DNA of 64,000 bases from Lachnospiraceae bacterium (GTDB lineage: Bacteria > Bacillota > Clostridia > Lachnospirales > Lachnospiraceae), in the NCBI GenBank assembly GCA_015056735.1, contig SVFT01000011.1:29431-93430 (forward strand), written 5' to 3'. Shown here one piece after another: positions 43,780-53,083 of the stretch (positions within the stretch are counted from its first letter, which is position 1; each line of letters begins with the position of its first letter). Below the pieces are notes generated by a model, which saw nothing but the letters and a program-made list of their open reading frames with translations, was not told the DNA's origin and ran no database searches. The position numbers were made by a program, and so were the translations under genes.

Positions 43780-44229
43780 CTATTTTAAAACTTTTTTAAG
43801 CTCATCCAAAAACGAGTTCACGTCTTTAAACTCACGATAAACGGATGCAAATCTGACATAGGCAACCGCTTCTAGATCTTTCAGCTTGTTCATTACAAGT
43901 TCACCGATCACTTCACTCGGGATCTCCTTCTCCTCACGGCTGAAGATCTCTGTTTCAACTTCGTCAACAAGCTGTGTGATCTGTGCCGCGGAGATTGGAC
44001 GTTTGTGACAGGCACGAAGCACACCCGCTTCGATCTTGCTTCTGTCATAGGTCTCGCGATTATTGTCCTTCTTGATGATGATCAGCGGGATCGTCTCAAC
44101 CTTCTCATATGTCGTAAAACGTTTGTTGCATTCGTCACAGACACGGCGTCTGCGGATCGAGTTGTTATCCTCTGCCGGTCTGGAATCGATGACTCTCGTA
44201 TTATCGTGGCTGCAAAACGGACACTTCAT
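43780..44229 (-). CDS. nrdR: Transcriptional repressor NrdR
   Basis: Represses ribonucleotide reductase genes in response to ATP/dATP levels. The 149-residue protein has the zinc ribbon MKCPFCSHDNTRVIDSR ... RRRRVCDECNKRFTTYE and an ATP-cone (IIIKKDNNRETYDRSKIEAGVLRAC). Normal length. Its promoter has perfect -35 and -10 boxes. No nrd gene is in the window. Confidence 0.97.
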   Translation of the reverse strand: MKCPFCSHDNTRVIDSRPAEDNNSIRRRRVCDECNKRFTTYEKVETIPLIIIKKDNNRETYDRSKIEAGVLRACHKRPISAAQITQLVDEVETEIFSREEKEIPSEVIGELVMNKLKDLEAVAYVRFASVYREFKDVNSFLDELKKVLK

Positions 44230-44276
44230 GGTATTTCCCCCTAAATCAATGCTTTCTATGCAAAAACTCTGGTTTT

Positions 44277-44306
44277 ATTATACTTATTTCAGAATCCTTA
44301 TGTCAA
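44277..44306 (-). promoter_or_regulatory. Strong promoter of nrdR
   Basis: Perfect TTGACA and perfect TATAAT on the minus strand with an 18-base spacer, 48 bases upstream of the start codon. I saw no NrdR box around it. Confidence 0.85.
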
Positions 44307-44332
44307 CTGAATTATGGAAACCTAAGGCAGAA

Positions 44333-45214
44333 CTATTTGTATGCGAATCTTGCCACGGGAACCGAATTATTCTTGTTCCAGCGCATACCGTAGTACTCGT
44401 ACTGCGCATCGCTCAAAAGATACATTGAATAGCCGTTCGTACTGTCATCGACAAAAACATCCACGATATACCAGTTTCCGTTGACACAGACAACATTCCA
44501 CATATGATCCTTCACAGACGATTTATCATTGGAAGCGCATGTATAACATCCGACACCCATCGCATCGCACATAGCCTTGAATGCACGCGCATACCCCTTG
44601 GCATTCGCTTCATGATACAGAAGCGCCCCCCAGGCGTTATCCCTGTGATTCGCTGTGTTCTTGGCCGCCGGCTGACAGGTCCGCACAAGATAGTCATGCG
44701 CGGTCCGTACTTTGCTCGCATCATTCATGGAAGCCGTCGCGCAGCTGATCATGAATCCGGATACGGCAGACTGTACCTGCTGGATCTCCTTCTCGGTCAG
44801 ATTGGTCCCGTAGACACTGCCCCTTGCATATGTACCGCGATTATCCGAAGCCATGTACCCGTAATTCGGGATATCATTCGGGATCGCCAGGTCATCGTAT
44901 GTTTTAAGTGAAGAGATATCCGTGGAAGACTGCGTGATCAGTCTCGTATAGTCCATTTTGACGCCGTTCTTCATTTGCGTCATCAACTGCTGAACAGCCG
45001 GGATCGATGTGTCAAAAAAGGTATAATCCGCCGTGCCGTCCTCATGCTCCGTGATCAGCACCTGTCCGTAGACATTGGAGTATACGACTGCGCCCGCATC
45101 TGCATCTGCGGGAACCGGAATCTCTTTGGAACCGGATTTTGCCGCCGCTGTCATGCCAAAAGCCAATACCAGCACTGTAGTAAGGACCAGCCCTGCCGAT
45201 TTGGAAATACGCAT
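44333..45214 (-). CDS. Secreted transglutaminase-fold protein lacking the catalytic cysteine
   Basis: The 293-residue protein has a signal peptide (LVLTTVLVLAFGMTAAAKS) and a C-terminal transglutaminase-like domain (about 165-280). The motif usually read as a Cys followed by QGYARAFKALC is NAKGYARAFKAMC here: the nucleophile position is alanine (codon GCC at 44602-44600). The His (DHMWNVV) and Asp (YIVDVFVDD) are kept. The fold is thus intact but the thiol is gone, so peptidase or cross-linking activity is unlikely; a binding role is more plausible. It lies between ftsZ and nrdR, after the ftsZ terminator. Confidence 0.8.
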   Translation of the reverse strand: MRISKSAGLVLTTVLVLAFGMTAAAKSGSKEIPVPADADAGAVVYSNVYGQVLITEHEDGTADYTFFDTSIPAVQQLMTQMKNGVKMDYTRLITQSSTDISSLKTYDDLAIPNDIPNYGYMASDNRGTYARGSVYGTNLTEKEIQQVQSAVSGFMISCATASMNDASKVRTAHDYLVRTCQPAAKNTANHRDNAWGALLYHEANAKGYARAFKAMCDAMGVGCYTCASNDKSSVKDHMWNVVCVNGNWYIVDVFVDDSTNGYSMYLLSDAQYEYYGMRWNKNNSVPVARFAYK

Positions 45215-45232
45215 CTATCGCGCCTCCTTCCT

Positions 45233-45266
45233 TAGTAAAAAACCCTGAAAGCTCTGCTCTCAGGGT
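45233..45266 (-). terminator. Terminator of ftsZ
   Basis: Seven-base stem ACCCTGA / TCAGGGT around an 11-base loop, followed on the minus strand by six T, 13 bases beyond the ftsZ stop. Confidence 0.85.
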
Positions 45267-45278
45267 CATGATTCAAAT

Positions 45279-46466
45279 TTAGCGTTTCTGTAAAAACGAC
45301 GGAATGATCAGATCATTCTGTTTTACGGAACTCGTAATGTTCTCGGGCTTTTTGATACCGAGAGGCTGCAGGTTTACAGCGCCTGCCGCAGGATTTGCTG
45401 TCTGCTGCGCATTCGGTGAACCGACGGGAACTCCCGCCGCCTGCTGTCTTCTGATCTCCTCGATCGACTTGGTAAAATCTTTCATGCCTGCCGCAGAACT
45501 TGTACGCGCTGCCTGCGCCGCATCAATACCGGTTGCGATAACCGTGATCTTACATGTATCTGTCTTGGACTCATCGTACATCGCACCGAAGATAACATTG
45601 ATGTTCTCTCCGGCGAGCTCCTGAACATAGCCTACCGCTTCGGATGCATCCGCAAGTGTGATATCACCGGATACATTGACAATAACATCGGTGGCGCCTG
45701 TGATCTTTGTTTCAAGAAGCGGGCTGTCAACAGCCATCTTAACCGCATCAGCCGCCTTCTCGTCGCCCTGGCCGAAACCGATACCGATATGCGCGATGCC
45801 TTTATCTTTCATGATCGTCTGGACATCGGCAAAGTCAAGGCTGATGATCGCATGGAGACTGATCAGCTCTGTAATGCCCTGTACCGCCTGCTGCAGTACC
45901 TCGTCAGCCTTCTTTAAGGCATCCGGCATCGTCGTGCGTCTGTCGACGATCTCAAGCAGCTTATCATTCGGAATGACGATCATCGTATCAACGCTGGTTC
46001 TCAAACGTTCAATACCGCCGAGTGCATTGTTCATACGCACACGCGCTTCAAAACGGAACGGCTTCGTAACCACACCGACCGTCAGGATTCCCATGTCTTT
46101 TGCGATCTTTGCAACAACAGGTGCCGCACCGGTACCTGTTCCGCCGCCCATGCCACACGTTACAAAGACCATGTCCGCACCCTTCAGTGCGTCCGTGATC
46201 TCTTCTCTGCTCTCTTCCGCGGCCTGCTCACCGATCTCCGGATGAGCGCCTGCGCCAAGTCCTTTTGTTAATTTCTCACCGATCTGGAGAAGTTTAGGTG
46301 CCTTACAAAGCTGTAAGTCCTGCTTATCGGTATTGACCCCGATAAATTCAACTCCTTCTATGTTTTCATCTATCATACGGTTAACGGCGTTGTTCCCTGC
46401 ACCGCCGACACCGACTACTATTATCTTTGCAGCAGAATCAGCATCGTTTGTTTTAATCTCTAACAA
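45279..46466 (-). CDS. ftsZ: Cell division protein FtsZ
   Basis: Tubulin-like GTPase that forms the division ring. About 395 residues with [17 protein letters not shown], the GTP-binding tubulin motif [10 protein letters not shown], and VRMNNALGG; a glutamine/alanine-rich linker leads to a C-terminal tail. The track's ATG at 46484 lies inside the Shine-Dalgarno run (ATGAAGGAGG), so TTG at 46466 ([10 protein letters not shown]), with AAGGAGG six to eight bases upstream, is the likely start. This gene ends the mraY-to-ftsZ run and has its own promoter. Confidence 0.97.
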   Translation of the reverse strand: MLEIKTNDADSAAKIIVVGVGGAGNNAVNRMIDENIEGVEFIGVNTDKQDLQLCKAPKLLQIGEKLTKGLGAGAHPEIGEQAAEESREEITDALKGADMVFVTCGMGGGTGTGAAPVVAKIAKDMGILTVGVVTKPFRFEARVRMNNALGGIERLRTSVDTMIVIPNDKLLEIVDRRTTMPDALKKADEVLQQAVQGITELISLHAIISLDFADVQTIMKDKGIAHIGIGFGQGDEKAADAVKMAVDSPLLETKITGATDVIVNVSGDITLADASEAVGYVQELAGENINVIFGAMYDESKTDTCKITVIATGIDAAQAARTSSAAGMKDFTKSIEEIRRQQAAGVPVGSPNAQQTANPAAGAVNLQPLGIKKPENITSSVKQNDLIIPSFLQKR

Positions 46467-46509
46467 AGGTACTTCCTCCTTCATAGTCCCCTAAAGATCC
46501 ATATACTTT

Positions 46510-46538
46510 ATAATATTATCATTTGTCTAATTACGCAA
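46510..46538 (-). promoter_or_regulatory. Promoter of ftsZ
   Basis: TTGCGT, 17-base spacer, TATTAT on the minus strand in the 103-base gap between divIB and ftsZ; it would allow ftsZ expression apart from the upstream division genes. Confidence 0.6.
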
Positions 46539-46587
46539 CCGCTTTTTTGCCCATTTTTTTCAAGATTCCGCCGCTTGACAAAGGATG

Positions 46588-47307
46588 TCAGTCATCCAGT
46601 TCGAAGGTGATATTCTTCATCTCTTCCGAGTAGTTATCCATGCGAAGAAGACCTTTTTTCCCCTCCAGTTCGGGCAGGATACTCTTTAATTTCAGGATCT
46701 TCTCACCGATGTTCTCCCCTGTTCCGAGGCTCACCCTCGCATCGCCGAACCAGAGCGTCTGGTGCCCGGCTTTATCAAAGGCGATACGGTCTGCACTGAT
46801 CGCATATTTATTCAAAAGTTTGGTGATATCCAGAATGCTTTCAAAGATCTTCGGATCCTCAACCGGAAGGACATCGCCCAGCACGACATGATCAAAAGAA
46901 AGACCTGTTACAAGCGGGATCCCGTGCGTCATATTCTCACTGACTTCCACAACGATCCCGTCTTTGTCAAAGTACATATACTTGCCCAGATGCTCAATAT
47001 AACCCGCAAGCGTCTTCTCGTAGACCATGATCCGTATGGTATCGGGTGAGAGGACCTCGACGTTCATCGTCTGGATAAAAGGAACATTGTCGATCCCCTT
47101 GTCCTTATACTTAAAGCCCAGATAGAGAGAATTGTCCCCGAAAGGTCCGTCCGTCACCATTTTGATGATCTGTTCATTTGTATAATGGATATTTCCTTCC
47201 ACGTAAACGGTCGTCACCTTGTAGTGGTCTATGATCAGAGTCCCGGCAAGAGCGAGAAATGCCACTGCGATAAACGCGGAAAGAAAGACGATCAGTTTCT
47301 TGTTCAT
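46588..47307 (-). CDS. divIB: Cell division protein FtsQ/DivIB
   Basis: Single-span division protein that links FtsL and FtsB/DivIC. The 239 residues start with MNKKLIVFLSAFIAVAFLALAG (membrane helix), then a POTRA domain (VTTVYVEGNIHYTNEQIIKMV) and the beta domain (GIPLVTGLSF, FGDARVSLGTGENIGEKILKLKSIL). Short cytoplasmic N-terminus compared with many homologues. Order ftsW-divIB-ftsZ is normal, though the intervening murG/murB/ftsA seen in other clusters are absent. Confidence 0.88.
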   Translation of the reverse strand: MNKKLIVFLSAFIAVAFLALAGTLIIDHYKVTTVYVEGNIHYTNEQIIKMVTDGPFGDNSLYLGFKYKDKGIDNVPFIQTMNVEVLSPDTIRIMVYEKTLAGYIEHLGKYMYFDKDGIVVEVSENMTHGIPLVTGLSFDHVVLGDVLPVEDPKIFESILDITKLLNKYAISADRIAFDKAGHQTLWFGDARVSLGTGENIGEKILKLKSILPELEGKKGLLRMDNYSEEMKNITFELDD

Positions 47308-47324
47308 AACTCACACAACATCCG

Positions 47325-48467
47325 TCAGGAGAGGCGGATCGACTTGGACACGTTCAAAACAAGACCGATCTCCGTCAAAAGAAACAGCACGGAAGATCCG
47401 CCATAGCTGATGAACGGAAGCGAGATACCCGTATTGGGGATCACATTGGTTACAACAGCAATGTTCAGGATCACCTGGATCGCGATGTGTCCGAGAACAC
47501 CGACAACCAGAAGCGCGCCAAACAGATCGGGCGCATTGTTGGCAATGATCATGAACCGCCAGATCATCAAAACAAACAGCAGGATGACACAGGCTGCGCC
47601 AAAAAGACCAAGCTCTTCGCAGATGATGGAAAAGATCATATCGTTCTGCGCCTCGGGGATAAAGCCGAGCTTCTGCATACTTTCACCGAGACCCTTCCCG
47701 AATATACCGCCGCTTCCGATCGCATAAAGCGCCTGCAGCGTCTGAAATCCTTTGCCGGATGCATATGCCTCCGGATTGAGCCACGCAAGTACACGCTCAC
47801 CACGGAATCCAAGCGTCTCGGCATCTGCATTGGCGATCGTCAGAACCGTCAGGGCCGCGACAACAACCGCCAGAAGCGTCACAACAAGGAACTTCTTATA
47901 TTCCGGGCTTGCCACAAACAGCATCAGAAATGCGATACCCATAACAATGATCGCACTTGATAAGTTATCCGTGATCTTCCAGATAAAAAGCGAGATTGGC
48001 GCCGGAACCGCAAGCACAGTAAGAAACCCCTTCCAGCTTCTGATCGAATTGCCCATCTTGCAGACCATGCTTGCCAGAAAGAGGATCATGCAGAGCTTTG
48101 CGACTTCGGCAGGCTGCAAACGGAATCCGATACCAAAATCAAGCCATCTTCTCGCACCCTTTACCTCAACGCCCATCGGAGATAAGACAGCAAAGATCAA
48201 AACGACAGAAAGAACATACCCCGGGATCGCAAACCGCTCCCAGAAATGATACGGCATATTGGCTACCGCGATCATGACAAACACACCCAGCGTCGTCGCC
48301 AGAAGCTGCTTCTTCAGGTAATACGCTTCATCGCTGTAGGACATGCTGGATTCGTACGAACTCGTGGAATAGATCATAAGAAGTCCGAAGCCGAGCAAAA
48401 ACAGTACGATGAAAAGAAGGCTGTAATCAAAATAATGATCCGCTTTTTTACGAAATCTCCCGCTCAA
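47325..48467 (-). CDS. ftsW: Peptidoglycan glycosyltransferase FtsW
   Basis: SEDS-family polymerase that makes septal glycan with its partner PBP. The 380-residue protein has about ten membrane helices and the conserved LNPEAYASGKGFQTLQALYAIGSGGIFGKGLG, DMIFSIICEELGLFG and the C-terminal LPFISYGGSS. It lies between murD (three bases) and divIB. Confidence 0.93.
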   Translation of the reverse strand: MSGRFRKKADHYFDYSLLFIVLFLLGFGLLMIYSTSSYESSMSYSDEAYYLKKQLLATTLGVFVMIAVANMPYHFWERFAIPGYVLSVVLIFAVLSPMGVEVKGARRWLDFGIGFRLQPAEVAKLCMILFLASMVCKMGNSIRSWKGFLTVLAVPAPISLFIWKITDNLSSAIIVMGIAFLMLFVASPEYKKFLVVTLLAVVVAALTVLTIANADAETLGFRGERVLAWLNPEAYASGKGFQTLQALYAIGSGGIFGKGLGESMQKLGFIPEAQNDMIFSIICEELGLFGAACVILLFVLMIWRFMIIANNAPDLFGALLVVGVLGHIAIQVILNIAVVTNVIPNTGISLPFISYGGSSVLFLLTEIGLVLNVSKSIRLS

Positions 48468-48470
48468 GGA

Positions 48471-49835
48471 TCAATCCTCCAGTTTACCCACCAGTTCTTT
48501 GAACATACGTCCGCGCACTTCATAGTTAGGGAACATCCCCCAGCTTGCGCAGGCCGGAGACAGCAGGACGTAGTCTCCCGCCACCGCATGATCCGCACAG
48601 ATACGGACTGTCTCTTCGAGGCTGTCCGCCATCACGATATTTGTAAAGCCGTGCGCTCTCGCGCATTCGGCGATCTTATCTCTCGTCTGGCCGAGAAGAA
48701 CGAGAAGCTTTACCTTGGTTCCAAAGCTCTCGATCCACTCATCATATGTATTCTGCTTGTCATATCCGCCACCGATCAGGATCGTTGGGCCGGGCATCGC
48801 TTCCACCGCTTTGATCGCGGCATCCGGATTGGTCCCCTTGGAGTCGTTATAATACGCAACGCCCTTCTTGGTCGCCACGTATTCGATCCTGTGCTCGACC
48901 GCCTTGAATGTTTTAACGACACGGCAGATCGTTTCAAACGGTACTCCGACTGCATGAGTCAATGCCATCGCCGCCATCACATTCTCGACATTGTGCTTTC
49001 CGAGAAGCGTCATCTCCCGGATCTTCATAAGCTCGATGCTGATGCCGTTCTCGGCATAAAAGATCGCCTCATCGTCTGCCCAAAAGCCATCCGCAAGAAC
49101 CCGCGCCGTGCTGAAAAAAAGCGGCTTCACGCCGCAAAGGCTCTCTCCGAACGCTCTTGTATAAGGATCTTCGTAATTTAATACACAAAAACTTCCGGCA
49201 TCCTGATTCTTCATGATGCTCTCTTTGACAGCCACGTAATTGTCCATCGTATGATGGCGGTTCAAATGATCCGGCGTGATGTTCAGGATCGCGGAAACCG
49301 TCGGCTTAAACGAATCGATCGTCTCTAATTGAAAACTGCTGATCTCCGCTACCGTAAAGGACTCTTCTGTTGTTTTTTCTGCTTCGAGCGTGTACGGATT
49401 CCCGATATTCCCTACAACAAACACGCTCCCGGCATGCGCCTTCATGATCTCCCCTGTCAGCGCCGTTGTCGTCGTCTTCCCGTTCGTTCCGGTGATCGCG
49501 ATCAGCTTTCCTTTTGAGAAAAGGTACCCCATCTCGATCTCTCCTAACAGCGGGATCTTCTTTGCCGCAAATTCTGCGGGCAATCCTTCATCGACCGGTA
49601 CGCCCGGGCTCGGAACGACAAGCGTAATCTCTTCTTTGATCTCTTCCGGCAGACCGCCCTTTAAAAGCACAGGACGCTCATCATCCGCAAACTTTTCTGC
49701 CACGGCAGCCAGATCAAGCTCAACATTGCCGTCAAACAGGTATACTTTGGCGCCCGCATGACGCAGAAGCTTCGATGCCGCCACTCCGCTGATGCCGCAT
49801 CCGATCACCAGCGCGGTTGTATTCTTAAAATCCAT
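48471..49835 (-). CDS. murD: UDP-N-acetylmuramoyl-L-alanine--D-glutamate ligase
   Basis: Adds D-glutamate to UDP-MurNAc-L-Ala. The start MDFKNTTALVIGCGISG at 49835 (AAGGA seven bases upstream) replaces the track start; 454 residues. N-terminal Rossmann-type UDP-binding domain, ATP loop ITGTNGKTTTTAL, and the C-terminal domain with YNDSKGTNPDAAIKA and LLSPACASWGMF. The latter two are diagnostic of MurD. Upstream is mraY. Confidence 0.96.
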   Translation of the reverse strand: MDFKNTTALVIGCGISGVAASKLLRHAGAKVYLFDGNVELDLAAVAEKFADDERPVLLKGGLPEEIKEEITLVVPSPGVPVDEGLPAEFAAKKIPLLGEIEMGYLFSKGKLIAITGTNGKTTTTALTGEIMKAHAGSVFVVGNIGNPYTLEAEKTTEESFTVAEISSFQLETIDSFKPTVSAILNITPDHLNRHHTMDNYVAVKESIMKNQDAGSFCVLNYEDPYTRAFGESLCGVKPLFFSTARVLADGFWADDEAIFYAENGISIELMKIREMTLLGKHNVENVMAAMALTHAVGVPFETICRVVKTFKAVEHRIEYVATKKGVAYYNDSKGTNPDAAIKAVEAMPGPTILIGGGYDKQNTYDEWIESFGTKVKLLVLLGQTRDKIAECARAHGFTNIVMADSLEETVRICADHAVAGDYVLLSPACASWGMFPNYEVRGRMFKELVGKLED

Positions 49836-49907
49836 TACAGATCCTTCTTTCATTATAAAAGTATATGTAGATCATGTCGAAATGATCCGCGCATAATGCG
49901 CCGGGCC

Positions 49908-50894
49908 TCATCTGCAGAACAGGTAGACCGTCAGGATCACGATCAGGAGCTGGATCATCGCAAAGCGTGTCACGCACTGCGTATTGCTCCAATTCTGCGC
50001 AACATTTTTCCGAACATGATCATGAAGAGGGGTTCGTATACAGGACAGGAAATCCTTTTTCCCCGTCAGCTTGATCATGGAGACCTTAAAAAGGCCCAGG
50101 CCGCCGTCAAGAGCAAGTACGAGCGCAAACGGTACGTACAGAAGGATATGTCCGCTCTTGAGCGCCGTGATACAGATGAAGATCCCCATCGCACGGCTCC
50201 CGGCATCGCCCATCATCAGAATACTCGGTCCGGCATTATACCACAGATACGCTGCGATACATGCGATAAAAAATACAACCAGATAGCGGAATCCATGCAT
50301 ATTCACAAACGCGTCATCGGCAAGCAGGAAACCGAACAGTGTAATGATCGTAAGTGTCCCGGACAATCCGTCCACACCGTCTGCACAGTTCGTTACGTTG
50401 ATAGAAACAAAGCACAGGCCCAGCACGATGATCGCCATCAGCCAGATCGGCAGTTCAAAACGCAACTGCAGAAAACCGAATGCCGTACCGTTACAGTATA
50501 TGTAGGTAAACGCAAGAAGCGCCGATACCGTAAAGTCAAGGAAACCTTTTCGAAGACGGCTCCAGGGCTTTGTCGCACGATCGTCTAGATAGCCTGTCAG
50601 CATCTCCACAAATATCAGAACCAGATAAATGAGGAGCTCAACCATATAGCCGAACGACATGCGAAAGATCGGACTGAACAAAAGCACGCTCATAATGAAT
50701 CCGATCACAAACAAAAGGCCGGCACCTCTCGGCTTACCCTTCGAGAGCTTGCCGTCAACCGCAAAATCTCTGCCTTCATCGGCAGGCAGCTTATGCATCA
50801 GATATTTTGTCATCAAAAAAGTGACAAAAAAGCCAAACAGCGTGCCCAATGCCATGCAGACATTCGGGTATGCACGCGTGATCAATTGCACCAT
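49908..50894 (-). CDS. mraY: Phospho-N-acetylmuramoyl-pentapeptide transferase
   Basis: Transfers phospho-MurNAc-pentapeptide to undecaprenyl phosphate to form lipid I. Start MVQLITRAYPNVCM at 50894 with AAAGGA upstream. The 328-residue protein has about ten helices and the PNPT motifs GKLSKGKPRGAGLLF, NCADGVDGLSGT with the catalytic Asp pair, and MMGDAGSRAMG. The usual late HHH segment reads LHDHVRK here and is not canonical MraY HHHFE; the helix pattern and NCADGVDGL still point to MraY or a close PNPT homologue. Confidence 0.82.
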   Translation of the reverse strand: MVQLITRAYPNVCMALGTLFGFFVTFLMTKYLMHKLPADEGRDFAVDGKLSKGKPRGAGLLFVIGFIMSVLLFSPIFRMSFGYMVELLIYLVLIFVEMLTGYLDDRATKPWSRLRKGFLDFTVSALLAFTYIYCNGTAFGFLQLRFELPIWLMAIIVLGLCFVSINVTNCADGVDGLSGTLTIITLFGFLLADDAFVNMHGFRYLVVFFIACIAAYLWYNAGPSILMMGDAGSRAMGIFICITALKSGHILLYVPFALVLALDGGLGLFKVSMIKLTGKKDFLSCIRTPLHDHVRKNVAQNWSNTQCVTRFAMIQLLIVILTVYLFCR

Positions 50895-50949
50895 ATCATT
50901 CCTTTCCCTTCCGCTCACCCTTCGGAAAGTCCATAAAAAATCAACATAT

Positions 50950-50955
50950 ATTATA
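50950..50955 (-). promoter_or_regulatory. -10 element of the mraY operon promoter
   Basis: Perfect TATAAT on the minus strand, 56 bases before the mraY start; no convincing -35 at the proper distance. It supports independent expression of mraY-murD-ftsW-divIB from the mraZ group. Confidence 0.5.
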
Positions 50956-51006
50956 GTGCATTCTCGAATAGGAAGAAAGTGATTTTTGCTCTTTTTGAAA
51001 AATTGG

Positions 51007-51036
51007 TTGCCTGCTGATGATCCCGTGTGATATGCT
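51007..51036 (+). promoter_or_regulatory. Possible promoter of the symporter gene
   Basis: TTGCCT, 18-base spacer, TATGCT on the plus strand, about 60 bases before the start codon; close to but divergent from the mraY promoter. Confidence 0.4.
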
Positions 51037-51094
51037 TTTGTTGTTTAAAGCATGAACGCTTTAATGAAGAAAATCGTATGAAAAGAGGGGAACT

Positions 51095-52627
51095 ATGAAA
51101 CTGATTCTACTGATCCTTTATTTTGCTGTTTTGATCGGAATCGGCATCTACTGCCGCAAGCATGCGACCGACGTAAACGGCTTCGTCCTCGGCGGACGCA
51201 GTGTAGGCCCCTGGCTGACTGCTTTTGCCTACGGCACATCCTACTTTTCCGCTGTTGTATTTGTCGGCTACGCCGGCCAGTTCGGCTGGAAATACGGTAT
51301 CGCCGCCACATGGGCAGGTCTTGGCAACGCCGCGATCGGGTCACTCCTTGCCTGGCGCATTTTAGGGCGGCGCACCCGTATCATGACGCAGCATCTTGAT
51401 TCCGCTACTATGCCGCAGTTCTTTGCAAAGCGGTTTGGAAGCAAGCCGCTGCAGATCGGTGCATCCGCGATCATCTTCGTTTTTATGATCCCATACACCG
51501 CATCGCTCTATAACGGTCTTTCGAGACTTTTCGGTATGGCTTTTGACATCGATTATACCGTGTGTATCATCCTGATGGCGGTTCTGACAGCGGTCTATGT
51601 CATCAGCGGCGGCTATATGGCAACCGCGATCAATGACTTTATCCAGGGCATCATCATGCTCTTCGGCATCGCGACCATCATCGTGGCCGTTCTGAAAACG
51701 CAGGGCGGATTTATGCAGGCGCTCGATTCACTGGCACGCGTATCAGACCCTGCCGTATCCGATGCACCCGGCATCTTCAATTCCTTTTTCGGACCCGATC
51801 CCATCAACCTCGGCTTTGTTGTCATTCTGACATCGCTCGGTACCTGGGGACTTCCGCAGATGGTTCAGAAATTCTATGCGATCAAAGACGAGCAATCCAT
51901 CAAACTCGGAACAGTGATCTCCACGTTCTTTGCGCTCGTAATCGCAGGCGGCAGCTATTTCCTCGGCGGATTCGGCAGACTTTTTTCCGATCGCGTGGAT
52001 GTAGCGACGGAAGGATATGATGCGATCATACCCGCGATGCTCTCCGGTCTCTCACCGCTCCTCATCGCACTTGTCGTGATCCTCGTTCTGTCCGCGTCGA
52101 TGTCTACACTGTCCTCGCTGGTCATCGCATCTTCTTCTACGCTGACGATCGACTTCATCAAAGACAATGTCATCAAGGACATGAAGGATAAATCGCAGGT
52201 TCTGTGTATGCGTCTTCTGATCGTCGTATTCATCGCGATCTCTTCGATCCTCGCGCTGATACAGTATAAGAGCAGTATCACATTCATCGCGCAGCTCATG
52301 GGGATCTCCTGGGGTGCAATGGCAGGCGCGTTCCTGGCACCGTTCATGTATGCACTTTACAGCAGGCGCGTATCCAAAGCATCCTGCTGGGTATGCTTTA
52401 TCGGCAGCACGATCCTGATGATCGCCAACATGGTCTGCAAGGATGCTTTTCCGGACTGGCTGAAATCGCCCATCAACGCAGGTGCGATCGCCATGATCGC
52501 GGGTATCGTGATCGTTCCGATCATCAGCCTTTTCACAAAAGCGCCTGATAAGAAGCTCGTAGACGATGCATTCGACTGCTACAATAAGCGTGCAAGTGTA
52601 CGCCAGCTGACTGCATTGGATGAATAA
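51095..52627 (+). CDS. Sodium:solute symporter (SSS family)
   Basis: A 510-residue inner-membrane protein with about 13 helices. Family blocks include VNGFVLGGRSVGPWLTAFAYGTSYFSAVVFVGYAGQFGWKYG and TSLGTWGLPQMVQKFYAIKD, and the Na2-site-like SASMSTLSSLVIASSSTLTIDF. It imports an organic solute (proline, pantothenate or sugar-like compound) with sodium; the substrate cannot be told. AGGGGAAC precedes the ATG. It is the only plus-strand gene in the division/wall cluster and splits that cluster; the REPIN follows its stop by two bases. Confidence 0.9.
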   Translation: MKLILLILYFAVLIGIGIYCRKHATDVNGFVLGGRSVGPWLTAFAYGTSYFSAVVFVGYAGQFGWKYGIAATWAGLGNAAIGSLLAWRILGRRTRIMTQHLDSATMPQFFAKRFGSKPLQIGASAIIFVFMIPYTASLYNGLSRLFGMAFDIDYTVCIILMAVLTAVYVISGGYMATAINDFIQGIIMLFGIATIIVAVLKTQGGFMQALDSLARVSDPAVSDAPGIFNSFFGPDPINLGFVVILTSLGTWGLPQMVQKFYAIKDEQSIKLGTVISTFFALVIAGGSYFLGGFGRLFSDRVDVATEGYDAIIPAMLSGLSPLLIALVVILVLSASMSTLSSLVIASSSTLTIDFIKDNVIKDMKDKSQVLCMRLLIVVFIAISSILALIQYKSSITFIAQLMGISWGAMAGAFLAPFMYALYSRRVSKASCWVCFIGSTILMIANMVCKDAFPDWLKSPINAGAIAMIAGIVIVPIISLFTKAPDKKLVDDAFDCYNKRASVRQLTALDE

Positions 52628-52629
52628 AA

Positions 52630-52705
52630 ATGAGCCAGGGGGACGGGGTGTGTGGTTCATTTTGCTTTCGCAAAATGAACCACACACCCCGTCCCCCTGG
52701 CTCAT
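52630..52705. repeat. REPIN-like 76-base perfect hairpin
   Basis: Two 36-base arms that are exact inverted complements around the loop TTTC. Each arm carries the core GGGGACGGGGTGTGTGGTTC. A related single element is at 61940. It lies two bases after the symporter stop and seven bases before the yerC stop, at a convergent junction, where it can act as a bidirectional terminator. This kind of paired REP element is often spread by REP-associated transposases; none is in the window. Confidence 0.85.
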
Positions 52706-52712
52706 ATCGTAT

Positions 52713-53000
52713 TTACTTCTCGTCCAATACTCTCTGGATCACCTTAGAGATACAGCCCGTGCCATACTTGAGCATCCGCTTCACGCGGCTGATCGTCGCC
52801 GTACTGGCATTCGTTTTCTCCAGAATATCCACATACACTTTATTCTGCATCAGCAGAGTGGCAACAGCGTAACGCTGCTCCAGCGCCGAGAGTTCTGTGA
52901 CCGTACACATGTCTTCAAAAAACTTCTCGCATTCGTCAAGATCTTTCAGTTTCAGGACCGCCTTGTAGAGGTCCTTACGATATCCGCTTTTGTCTTCCAT
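52713..53000 (-). CDS. YerC/YecD family TrpR-like protein
   Basis: A 95-residue helical DNA-binding protein of the TrpR fold. LYKAVLKLKDLDECEKFFEDMCT leads to the DNA-binding part EQRYAVATLLMQNKVYVDI and the helix-turn-helix ATISRVKRMLKYGTGC. Members of this family lack tryptophan specificity, and the target is not known. Encoded 83 bases after the acyl-CoA ligase gene and ending at the REPIN. Confidence 0.9.
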   Translation of the reverse strand: MEDKSGYRKDLYKAVLKLKDLDECEKFFEDMCTVTELSALEQRYAVATLLMQNKVYVDILEKTNASTATISRVKRMLKYGTGCISKVIQRVLDEK

Positions 53001-53083
53001 GCTTTACCCCTTTAAACAATGAATGTCTTTTGGTTCATTGTACGATATTTTGAAAACAGAAACAAGACTTGTGCGAAATTTGA

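Noticed and set aside
48246-49181. 311-residue plus-strand ORF opposite ftsW and murD
   Set aside because: Antisense to two clear protein families; rich in His, Arg and Cys with no domain.
52052-52705. 217-residue minus-strand ORF ending over the symporter gene
   Set aside because: It is the mirror of the symporter coding sequence and starts in the REPIN; the His/Asp/Arg-rich composition is typical of an antisense shadow.
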